The notes under the pieces: model-generated
Seen by the model: only the letters and a program-made list of their open reading frames with translations
Databases searched by the model: none
Told to the model about the DNA's origin: nothing
Source: CAZFZT01 sp964523675
GTDB lineage: Bacteria > Planctomycetota > Phycisphaerae > Phycisphaerales > SM1A02
Direction: 5' to 3'
Length of the DNA: 6,612 nt
NCBI GenBank assembly: GCA_964523675.1
Contig: CAZFZT010000121.1
Location: 1 to 6,612 of the forward strand
Shown here: one piece after another, positions 1-5,850 of the stretch
Position numbering within the stretch: position 1 is the first letter of the stretch
Layout: every line of letters begins with the position of its first letter
Made by a program: the position numbers and the translations under genes

Positions 1-49
1 AACACCCAACACCTAACACCCAACACCTAACACCTAACTCCCAACACCT
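1..49. repeat. 7-base tandem repeat (AACACCY), seven units
   Basis: Seven consecutive 7-base units, alternating AACACCC and AACACCT, with one variant AACTCCC at 36-42. The tract abuts the window edge, so its full length is unknown. It contains TAA triplets at 14, 28 and 35, which fall in two of the three forward frames, so an upstream gene could end here. The tract ends nine bases before the ATG at 59 and leaves no purine-rich ribosome binding site in front of that gene. Confidence 0.9.
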
Positions 50-58
50 CACCACCCC

Positions 59-1066
59 ATGCCAGCCCTCGATTGCACTGACATCAAAGCCCTCCTTTCC
101 GCGTTGATTGACGATCAACTTGATCCGCATACCCGGCATCAGGTTGAGCGGCATCTGGCGCAGTGTGAATCGTGCTGCGCGCAGATCAACGAACATGAGC
201 GGCTCGATGCGCTGGTCTCGATGAGCAGCGAGGTTGCGCTTCACATGCAGCCCGACTTGCCGGCTGGCTTCGCCGACGAAGTGCTCGCTCGGACGGTTCG
301 AGCGCGTGAACCTCAGTCGGCTTGGCTTCGCAATCTGGTGACATGGACCGGTTGGTGCGCTGCGGCGGCGTCGATTGCGCTCGCGTCTCTGATTTGGGTA
401 ATGGATCAGCGCAGCATCGGCCTGCCGCAGTCAGCGCAGGTCATTTCGCCGCGTCAGGACGCAATCGCTATGACGGATGAGATGTCCAATCGAAATGCGC
501 GTTTTGCGGCCTATACCACCGGCGCGAATCTTCAGTCGAGCGTCTTCGACGGCCCATTTGAGTCAGCCGAGGAACTCCTGATCGATCGTGCGGCTCCTCT
601 GCTGGGCTCGCCGGTGTACGCCGAGCCGCTGACGGGATTTGACGACGACGCATTCGCGCTTGCTCCGTCATCGGTACATGATCGAGCGAGCGCAGTGGAC
701 GCCGCACCCGGACAGCCGGTGCTGACAATCTCGCGAGCGGAAGCAGATGCGCTGTACAATGTCTCACTTCTGATGGGGATCCTTGAAGATGTAGACCTCG
801 CATCGTTCTCGGAGATTGAACAGGTGCGGCAGGTGGCTTTGGTTGAGAATCTTGTCGAGCGTTTGGCGGAAGCGCGCGATGGCGTCGTCCCATCGGACCG
901 ACCTGCGCTGCTGGCTGCCGAGGCAGTGCTGGTGCGGCTGATCGAAGGGCCACTGGATCATGCCGATGTGCGCCACCTGCGCGAGACGGTCGGCCGGCTC
1001 GACTTGGCCAGGTCCATCGGCGGGATCACGAAGCGATGGGATCAAGCGCACGCGCTGGAATTGTAA
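59..1066 (+). CDS. membrane-anchored anti-sigma factor-like protein with zf-HC2 zinc finger
   Basis: 335 residues. The N-terminus has the zf-HC2/ZAS signature: Cys6, then His32-x3-Cys36-x2-Cys39, a zinc-binding helical unit that in this family holds an ECF sigma factor inactive at the membrane. One hydrophobic segment at about 94-115 would put residues 1-90 in the cytoplasm and some 220 residues outside. The outer part has no domain I recognise; residues 225-335 are predominantly helical in character. The start is firm: in-frame TAA codons lie at 14 and 35, no other start codon follows them before 59, and Cys6 is needed for the finger. There is no Shine-Dalgarno sequence, so translation may be coupled to an upstream gene, typically the cognate sigma factor, which would lie outside the window. 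The sigma partner and any regulation of downstream genes are inference. It could also be a zf-HC2 membrane protein with another role. Confidence 0.82.
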   Translation: MPALDCTDIKALLSALIDDQLDPHTRHQVERHLAQCESCCAQINEHERLDALVSMSSEVALHMQPDLPAGFADEVLARTVRAREPQSAWLRNLVTWTGWCAAAASIALASLIWVMDQRSIGLPQSAQVISPRQDAIAMTDEMSNRNARFAAYTTGANLQSSVFDGPFESAEELLIDRAAPLLGSPVYAEPLTGFDDDAFALAPSSVHDRASAVDAAPGQPVLTISRAEADALYNVSLLMGILEDVDLASFSEIEQVRQVALVENLVERLAEARDGVVPSDRPALLAAEAVLVRLIEGPLDHADVRHLRETVGRLDLARSIGGITKRWDQAHALEL

Positions 1067-1248
1067 GAATCCGGTGATTTCCCGAATTGCACCTGAACCC
1101 GATGGATGAGCCGGCGTCGATCGGTAATTCGCAGGCATTCAAGCACCAGGGACTGTGCCGCTTCCCGAGGACTGTAAAATTGGAGACTCTGCGGCCACTA
1201 GATAATCCGTAGGGGCACTGTCCGGGCAGAGAAATCCGAAGATTGACC

Positions 1249-1277
1249 TTGACGCGACGCCGAAACCGTGGCATTCT
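1249..1277 (+). promoter_or_regulatory. weak candidate sigma70-type promoter for the large Cys-rich gene
   Basis: TTGACG at 1249-1254 is followed after 17 bases by CATTCT at 1272-1277. The -35 is good (5 of 6) and the -10 poor (3 of 6). Transcription would start near 1284, placing the 1289-1311 hairpin at the extreme 5' end of the mRNA. An overlapping TTGACC lies at 1243-1248. The spacing supports it; the -10 does not. Confidence 0.25.
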
Positions 1278-1288
1278 GCTCACTGGAA

Positions 1289-1321
1289 ACTCATCCCATG
1301 GGGGGATGAGTGATTGTTTTT
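1289..1321 (+). promoter_or_regulatory. leader hairpin with ATGGG loop and T run, upstream of the large Cys-rich gene
   Basis: Perfect 9-bp inverted repeat: ACTCATCCC at 1289-1297 pairs with GGGATGAGT at 1303-1311 around the loop ATGGG, followed by GATTG and T5 at 1317-1321. This has the form of an intrinsic terminator, but it sits about 220 bases past the preceding stop codon and only 43 bases before the next start. A leader element (attenuator or 5' stabilising stem) is therefore at least as likely. A structure with the same loop and a different stem stands before the related gene at 5966. The central CCCATGGG is itself a palindrome, so a protein-binding site is another reading. Confidence 0.55.
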
Positions 1322-1350
1322 CTCAACACGGCGCGCTAACCCCGCGCTTT

Positions 1351-1356
1351 GGGAGG
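1351..1356 (+). promoter_or_regulatory. ribosome binding site deciding the start at 1365
   Basis: GGGAGG lies eight bases before the ATG at 1365. The in-frame ATG at 1314, upstream of it, has no such site, and using it would put 17 polar residues before the signal peptide. Confidence 0.85.
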
Positions 1357-1364
1357 TATGTCTC

Positions 1365-4325
1365 ATGCGTCATATTGGAGAGGGTTGTACCTGTATTGGG
1401 CGGCCGATTCGTGCTGGCCGCGTTATTGAAACGTTGATGATTGCTCTTGTTCTTGCTCTGGGGATGGGGATGACGGCGGGGGCGTACGCGGGCGGATGCC
1501 CGGATGGCCAAATCGAAGACTGCTGCGGCACCTGCGCACCGGCCGGCTGGCTCGGCGACGCGGATTGCGATGCTGGTCAGTGGACCTTCAACGGCGTTCC
1601 GATTTACTTCAACTGCCCGGAGGTTGGCTGCGATAACGGCGACTGCGACGGCGTCTGCGATTTCGATCCGTCCGTTTGCCCCGTCAAGGGCGAATGCCCC
1701 GCGGGTCAGATCGAGGATTGCAATGGCAACTGCGCGCCCGCCGGTTGGCTCGGCGACGCTGACTGCGATGCTGGTCAGTGGAGCTTCAACGGCATCCCGA
1801 TCTTCCTGAACTGCTCCGAGCTCAACTGCGACAACGGTGACTGCGGCCCTGATCAGTGCGATCTGGTGTCCTGCCCCGACTGCGCAGCCGACCTCGATGA
1901 GAGCGGCTCCGTCGGCGTGCCCGACCTGCTCGCGCTGCTCGCCTGCTGGGGTGACGTCACCGAAGGTTGCGAATGTGCAGACCTTGACGGCTCCGGCGCC
2001 ATTGGCGTGCCCGACCTGCTCGAATTGCTGGCCCAGTGGGGCGACTGCCCCGAGCCGGTGATCTGCGGCGAAGGCGCTGGCGACTGCTGCTCCGCAAACG
2101 GCACCCCCGGCTGCGACAACGTCGAATGCTGCGAAACCGTTTGCGCTGCTGATCCGTTCTGCTGTGATACCGAATGGGACACCATCTGCGCTGGCACTGC
2201 CCAGGAGCTTTGCCCCGATCACTGCGAGCCGACAGCTTGCCCGCCGGGTCAGATCGAAGACTGCTGCGGCAACTGTGCACCCGAAACTTGGGTTGCTGAC
2301 GGCTTCTGCGACGACGGTTCGTTCACCTTCAACGGCGTGCCGATCTTCCTCAACTGCGATGAATTCGCATGCGACGGCGGCGACTGCCCGATCGAGACCT
2401 GCGAAGGGTTCGATCCGAAGGCCTGCCCGGACGGTCCCCCCGCTTGCGGCGATCCCGCTGCGGGTGACTGCTTCGTCGCCAACGGCACTCCTGCCTGCGA
2501 TGATGAAGAATGCTGCCTCCTCGTGTGCGCTGCTGACGCATTCTGCTGCGAGACGGCTTGGGACGGCCTGTGCGCCAGTGCTGCTCTGACGCTGTGCGGC
2601 GAACCGCCGGCGAACGACAACTGCGAAGATCGCATTGCCATCTTCGACGGTGACACCGAGTTCTCGACCATCGGCGCAACCACGGACGGCCCCGATCTTC
2701 CTCTGGAGTGTGAAGAGGGTGCTGGCCTTGCGTTCGGTCAGGACATCTGGTTCAACTACGTCGCCACTCAGACCGGCTCCATCTCGTTCTCCACGTGTGG
2801 TCAGGCCGGCTATGACACCCGCCTTGCTCTCTATGAGGGCTGCGAGTGCGGCGAAGACACCGTTCCGCCAGCAAGCGATTGCTGCGTGGCAAACGGCACG
2901 GTTGGCTGCGATGATCAGGCCTGCCAAGATACCGTTTGCGCTCTTGACGCCTTCTGCTGCGAAACCGAATGGGATCAGCTCTGCGCCGACGCGGCGGCCG
3001 CCAACTGCGGCGATCTCTGTGAGGCCGGCGGCGGTGAGGGCTGGAACCTCGTTGCTTGCAACGATGACGGCCCAGGTTGCTCCGGCTTCAGTTCCTGCTT
3101 GGTCGCTGAGGTTGTTGAAGGTCAGTGCTACAAGCTGCGCGTTGGTGGCTTCGCCACTGCTGCTGGTAACGGCACGCTGACCATCACCCCTGGCGCGTCC
3201 GAGTGCGAAGTTGTTCCCCCGGATGTTTGCGGCGAAGGAGCAGGCGACTGCTGCTCAGCCAACGGCACCCCCGGCTGCGACGACGAAGCATGCTGCACAA
3301 TTGTGTGCGCGGCTGACGCGTTCTGCTGTGACACCTCTTGGGATGGTCTGTGCTCAGGTGCAGCCCTCACGCTGTGTGAGGTTTGCCAGCCAGAGTGCAA
3401 CGACTGCGAAGTCGTTGCCACCGTCGAAGAGAATGAACTCTGCGGCGAAAGCAACAACGACGGTTGCGGCGGCGCGCCCCCGACCATGGACTTCCAGGAT
3501 GTCAACATTGGTGACATCATCCATGGCTATGCCTGGGCCGACGCCAATACCCGTGACACCGACTGGTATCGCGTGACCGTTCCCGCGTCGGGTAACGTCA
3601 GCGGCACCGTGACGGCTGCTGGTCCGACGGTGGTCTTCATCGTCAGCGGTGATTGGAACACCTGTGGCGGCGTCGCTGTCATCGGTGAGATCGGTCACTC
3701 GCAGGACTGCGTGCCCGCTACGGCTGCAGCTTCCGGCCTGACGCCCGGCTCCGAGGTCGTCGTGTTCGTCGCCTTCGGTACTGCCGATGGCGGTGGCATC
3801 TTCGCCGGATTCCCGTGCGGTAGCTGCGAGAATACCGAAAGCGGTTCTTGGGAGTACACCGTCGAGATCGGCGAGGAAGAGGGCCCCGGCCCCGTCTGCG
3901 GCGATCCCGCCTCCGGTGACTGCTTCATCGCCAACGGCACCCCCGGTTGCGATGACGCTGACTGCTGCAATGCAGTCTGCGCTCAGGACGCGTTCTGCTG
4001 CGGTACGGCGTGGGATCAGCTCTGTGCTGATGCCGCGATCCAGATCTGCGGCGCCGCTTCGTGTGACTGCCAGGAAGAAGGTGGACTCGGTTGCGCAGAG
4101 AACCTCGATTGCGAGGCGTGCGTCTGCGGCATCGATGATTTCTGCTGCGATACCGAGTGGGACAGCGTTTGTGCCGGTCTCGCCGCCAATGAGTGCTCGG
4201 ACGCTTGCTGCTCCACCACCGTCCCCAGTGATTGCTGCTTCGCAAACGGCACCCCCGGGTGCAACGATCCTGACTGCAATGATCTGATTTGCGCTCTGGC
4301 TCCGTTCTGCTGCAATACGTCATAG
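1365..4325 (+). CDS. giant secreted Cys-rich modular protein, closed by an in-frame TAG
   Basis: 986 residues to the TAG. Signal peptide: basic N-terminus, hydrophobic core about 24-41, likely cleavage after Ala-Tyr-Ala42. Modules in order: 50-residue LNR-like repeats at 45-94 and 111-160; paired EF-hand/dockerin-like loops at 176-187 and 206-217 (ligands Asp176, Asp178, Ser180, Asp187; Asp206, Asp208, Ser210, Asp217); a 44-residue Cys module at 240-283; a third LNR-like repeat at 292-341; a Cys module at 368-411; a beta-sandwich-like domain at 412-608 with a Cys module (505-548) inserted; a Cys module at 628-671; a second beta-sandwich-like (PPC-type) domain at about 680-836; a Cys module at 852-895; a short variant at 910-944; and a final module from 956, cut by the stop. 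About one residue in seven of the first 400 is Cys, so the mature protein is presumably disulfide-rich and extracellular. There is no catalytic motif and no C-terminal anchor. A structural or adhesive role, with calcium bound by the EF loops, is inference. Confidence 0.88.
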   Translation: MRHIGEGCTCIGRPIRAGRVIETLMIALVLALGMGMTAGAYAGGCPDGQIEDCCGTCAPAGWLGDADCDAGQWTFNGVPIYFNCPEVGCDNGDCDGVCDFDPSVCPVKGECPAGQIEDCNGNCAPAGWLGDADCDAGQWSFNGIPIFLNCSELNCDNGDCGPDQCDLVSCPDCAADLDESGSVGVPDLLALLACWGDVTEGCECADLDGSGAIGVPDLLELLAQWGDCPEPVICGEGAGDCCSANGTPGCDNVECCETVCAADPFCCDTEWDTICAGTAQELCPDHCEPTACPPGQIEDCCGNCAPETWVADGFCDDGSFTFNGVPIFLNCDEFACDGGDCPIETCEGFDPKACPDGPPACGDPAAGDCFVANGTPACDDEECCLLVCAADAFCCETAWDGLCASAALTLCGEPPANDNCEDRIAIFDGDTEFSTIGATTDGPDLPLECEEGAGLAFGQDIWFNYVATQTGSISFSTCGQAGYDTRLALYEGCECGEDTVPPASDCCVANGTVGCDDQACQDTVCALDAFCCETEWDQLCADAAAANCGDLCEAGGGEGWNLVACNDDGPGCSGFSSCLVAEVVEGQCYKLRVGGFATAAGNGTLTITPGASECEVVPPDVCGEGAGDCCSANGTPGCDDEACCTIVCAADAFCCDTSWDGLCSGAALTLCEVCQPECNDCEVVATVEENELCGESNNDGCGGAPPTMDFQDVNIGDIIHGYAWADANTRDTDWYRVTVPASGNVSGTVTAAGPTVVFIVSGDWNTCGGVAVIGEIGHSQDCVPATAAASGLTPGSEVVVFVAFGTADGGGIFAGFPCGSCENTESGSWEYTVEIGEEEGPGPVCGDPASGDCFIANGTPGCDDADCCNAVCAQDAFCCGTAWDQLCADAAIQICGAASCDCQEEGGLGCAENLDCEACVCGIDDFCCDTEWDSVCAGLAANECSDACCSTTVPSDCCFANGTPGCNDPDCNDLICALAPFCCNTS
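1497..2387 (+). repeat. three 50-residue Notch/LNR-like Cys repeats in the large gene
   Basis: Three copies at 1497-1646, 1695-1844 and 2238-2387, each exactly 50 codons. All share CPxGQIEDC near the start, CAP and W(L/V), then a D-x-x-CD turn, FNGxPI, and an NCxExxCDNGDC-like end (Phe in place of the first variable position and GGDC in copy three). The closing Cys/Asp pattern with (N/G)GDC resembles the Lin-12/Notch repeat, a small calcium- and disulfide-stabilised fold; that assignment is by eye. The first two copies are close in sequence and the third is more diverged. The dockerin-like pair (1881-2048) and one 44-residue module (2082-2213) lie between copies two and three. Confidence 0.75.
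1881..2048 (+). other. dockerin-like paired calcium loops (domain inside the large protein)
   Basis: Two near-identical units, each a 12-residue EF-hand loop (D-x-D-x-S-G, closing Asp at position 12) running into the helix VPDLLxLLAxWG. In dockerins such loop-helix pairs bind calcium and dock onto cohesins. Planctomycete secreted proteins commonly carry a GC-type variant, usually at the C-terminus. Here the pair is internal, after two LNR-like repeats. The fold call is from the ligand spacing; a cohesin partner is not visible in the window. Confidence 0.75.
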
Positions 4326-4850
4326 GATGCCACCTGTGCTGCCAATGCAACCGAGTTCTGCGAAGTCTGCGGCGGCTCGGCTGAGCCCCCGCTCGGCGCA
4401 TGCTGCGGCGGCATCAAGGGCGATTGCCAGGACACGGTGGCAGCCACTTGCACTGCCAACGGCGGCATCTTCCAAGGCGTTGGCACCAGCTGCGCTGCGG
4501 GCGACTGCGGCGGCGCTGGCGGTGACTGCGATTGCAGTGAGCCCACGCCTGGCGTTACCGGTTGTGCAGAGAACCTCGCTTGCGAGGCATGCGTCTGCGG
4601 GGCGGATTCATTCTGCTGCGATACCGAGTGGGATGAAGTCTGCGCAGACTCCACCGCGAATTGCCCTGTTGAGTGCAATTGCGGTGGTGGCGAACCCTCT
4701 GCTTGCCCCGGCGTCGGTGACTGCTGCACTGCCAACGGTACGATCGGTTGTGAGGACGAAGAGTGCTGCAATCTCATCTGTGGCGCCGATCCGTTCTGCT
4801 GCGACACGACTTGGGATACTCTCTGTGCAGATGCCGCGGTCAAAGGCTGT
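2082..4850 (+). repeat. 44-residue Cys-rich module, dispersed in-frame array
   Basis: Full 44-codon copies run at 2082-2213, 2466-2597, 2877-3008, 3246-3377, 3918-4049, 4230-4361 and 4719-4850. Shorter variants that lack the N-terminal half pattern lie at 4092-4196 and 4563-4664. The core reads DCCxANGTPGCDD, then CCxxVCAxDxFCC, then TxWDxLC, ending in a further Cys. Spacing between the Cys residues is almost invariant, which implies a small disulfide-bonded domain. Trp before Asp is present in every copy except that at 4230-4361, where the codon is TAG. Two more copies occur in the gene starting at 5966. I know this pattern as frequent in planctomycete secreted proteins but know of no assigned function. 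Confidence 0.9.
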
Positions 4851-4865
4851 GCAGTCTGCCAGTGA
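4326..4865 (+). pseudogene. in-frame 3' remainder of the Cys-rich gene beyond the TAG
   Basis: The frame closed at 4323-4325 continues open for 179 codons to TGA at 4863-4865. It completes the interrupted 44-residue module (Cys at 4335 and 4359) and then carries a different Cys unit (about 4395-4511, with GACC, TCTANGG and a closing Cys) of a kind also seen in planctomycete proteins. A short module variant (4563-4664) and one perfect 44-residue module (4719-4850) follow. If the TAG were read as an amino acid the protein would have 1166 residues. There is no in-frame ATG; GTG at 4437 is the only obvious alternative start and has no convincing ribosome binding site and no signal peptide, so independent translation is unlikely. 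The absence of any other lesion argues for a very recent nonsense mutation, a base-call error, or functional readthrough. Confidence 0.8.
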
Positions 4866-4900
4866 GCAAGTCTCACCAGCGTAGTTGATGCTGTGATTCC

Positions 4901-4936
4901 AGCCCCCTGACTTCGGTCAGGGGGCTTTTCTTTTTT
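4901..4936 (+). terminator. intrinsic terminator with UUCG tetraloop
   Basis: Perfect 11-bp stem: AGCCCCCTGAC at 4901-4911 pairs with GTCAGGGGGCT at 4916-4926 around TTCG, closed by the C-G pair that makes the very stable cUUCGg loop. It is followed by TTTC and six T residues. It lies 36 bases after the TGA at 4863-4865, marking that codon, not the TAG, as the ancestral end of the gene. Confidence 0.95.
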
Positions 4937-5093
4937 GTGCCTTGGGCATCCCGCTGGCGGCTCTATGGTCGATGGGCCGCGACGAGGCGCGCTTCAAGCC
5001 AGGGCTGTTTCCGCAGATTTGTCAAGCTCTGACTTCGCGCATCGTGTACACTTCCTCTATCATGTGGCTTGCTGATTTCCCTCATGTTCTCTG

Positions 5094-5099
5094 AAGGAG
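5094..5099 (+). promoter_or_regulatory. ribosome binding site for the ankyrin lipoprotein
   Basis: AAGGAG lies 11 bases before the ATG at 5111, slightly long spacing. The alternative in-frame ATGs at 5069 and 5141 have no comparable site. Confidence 0.65.
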
Positions 5100-5110
5100 T
5101 ACTTCACGAT

Positions 5111-5749
5111 ATGACGTTCAACTTTCGATCGCGCTCACCCATGTCCCATTCCGCTCTCGTTCTGCCCGCGGCTCTTGCGCTGACGATCGCGCTGACCGGT
5201 TGCAAGCCAGGCGGTTCTGCCGATGATGCGGACACGTCCTCCGACAATGGCGAGATCACATCGACCGAGAACACGTCGCCTGAGAATGGCGGATCCGAGG
5301 AAAGCGCGGGCGCCGCGAATCGTGAAGCTCCGGAACCTGATCCTTCACTCACGGAAGACCTTCTCGCCGTCATCATTGAGGGCAATGAAGAGCGGGCAAT
5401 CGAACTTGTGGAGCAGGGCGCTCCGATCGATGGCACGAACGACCGAGGCGTGACGGTGCTGCATTACGCCGCCAGGGCCACCATGCCCAACTTGACGCGG
5501 CTTCTGCTTGAGTATGGCGCCGATGTCCATGCGGAACTCGAGAGCGGTGATCAGCCCATTCACTGGGCGGCCAGGGCTGGCGCTAACGATCGACCCGGCG
5601 ATGAGGCAACGATCGATGTGCTGCTCGAATACGGAGCTGATATCAACGCGGAGAATGCATTGGGCCAGCGACCAATCGCATATGCCGTTCAGCTGAACAA
5701 CGAGCGGTGGCGGTCATTCCTCGCTTCCCGTGGAGCGACGGTCCGCTGA
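5111..5749 (+). CDS. ankyrin-repeat lipoprotein
   Basis: 212 residues. A basic N-terminus and hydrophobic stretch (about 14-29) end in the lipobox Leu-Thr-Gly-Cys31, so signal peptidase II should cleave before Cys31 and leave a lipid-anchored protein facing the periplasm or outside. Residues 32-80 are an acidic Ser/Thr/Glu-rich linker. Residues 81-212 form about four ankyrin repeats: helix pairs starting near 81, 114 (VTVLHYAA), 148 (QPIHWAAR) and 187 (RPIAYAV), with the hairpin motif (E)YGAD(V/I) at 134-139 and 173-178. Ankyrin repeats bind protein partners; the partner is unknown. The gene has terminators on both sides, so it is probably its own transcription unit, despite lying between two related Cys-rich genes. 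No enzyme domain is visible. The third repeat carries an insertion (GANDRPGD) after its first helix. Confidence 0.88.
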   Translation: MTFNFRSRSPMSHSALVLPAALALTIALTGCKPGGSADDADTSSDNGEITSTENTSPENGGSEESAGAANREAPEPDPSLTEDLLAVIIEGNEERAIELVEQGAPIDGTNDRGVTVLHYAARATMPNLTRLLLEYGADVHAELESGDQPIHWAARAGANDRPGDEATIDVLLEYGADINAENALGQRPIAYAVQLNNERWRSFLASRGATVR

Positions 5750-5802
5750 GCGCGATTCCCGGCCCCCATGTGGAGCCGGGGCTCGCGCATGATCAATTTT
5801 TT
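5750..5802 (+). terminator. probable intrinsic terminator after the ankyrin gene
   Basis: GCGCGA at 5750-5755 pairs with TCGCGC at 5783-5788, and CCCGGC at 5758-5763 with GCCGGG at 5775-5780. A small internal mismatch lies between them and CC/GG pairs extend the stem towards the loop. A run of six T residues follows at 5797-5802, eight bases beyond the stem, which is further than ideal. The stem begins at the last base before the intergenic region, immediately after the TGA. Confidence 0.6.
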
Positions 5803-5815
5803 ATGGCAGAGGTCG

Positions 5816-5844
5816 TTGCATTTTTGCGGCTGATCTTGTAGGGT
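5816..5844 (+). promoter_or_regulatory. very weak candidate promoter for the second Cys-rich gene
   Basis: TTGCAT at 5816-5821 and TAGGGT at 5839-5844 are 17 bases apart. Each matches only three of six consensus positions. It is listed because the arrangement relative to the ATGGG hairpin resembles that before the gene at 1365 (45 versus 48 bases from the TTG to the CATGGG). Confidence 0.18.
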
Positions 5845-5850
5845 GGTTGC

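Noticed and set aside
1..49. CRISPR array or telomere-like end
   Set aside because: The unit is only 7 bases with no spacers, and the tract is short and imperfect. It is a simple tandem repeat.
1026..1283. 85-codon minus-strand frame in the gap after the anti-sigma-like gene
   Set aside because: Overlaps the end of that gene, lacks a domain or convincing start, and has no codon pattern distinct from noise.
1323..2927. 534-codon open frame on the minus strand, opposite the large Cys-rich gene
   Set aside because: It mirrors the codon bias of the + strand gene (GC-rich third positions), has no ribosome binding site or recognisable domain, and the + strand frame has clear repeats and a signal peptide.
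4323..4325. TAG as a pyrrolysine site
   Set aside because: The position is a conserved Trp in all other copies, the change is a single base, and nothing around it suggests a pyrrolysine setting.
2082..4850. Metallothionein or zinc-binding array, given the many Cys-Cys pairs
   Set aside because: The protein has a signal peptide, and its Cys residues sit in fixed domain-like spacing with EF loops and beta-sandwich domains, which fits extracellular disulfides better than cytoplasmic metal clusters.
4437..4865. Independent gene starting at GTG 4437
   Set aside because: Starts in the middle of a Cys unit, has no signal peptide although all relatives are secreted, and has no good ribosome site. 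It is better read as the tail of the interrupted gene.
4016..4876. 286-codon minus-strand open frame across the amber region
   Set aside because: Gln/Ser/Pro-rich shadow of the Cys-rich repeats on the other strand. Similar shadows occur opposite every copy of the module, including 5974-6528.
5019..5052. Promoter for the ankyrin gene from TTGTCA at 5019 and TACACT at 5047
   Set aside because: Each hexamer is fair, but they are 22 bases apart, too far for a sigma70-type promoter, and nothing usable lies 17 bases from TTGTCA.
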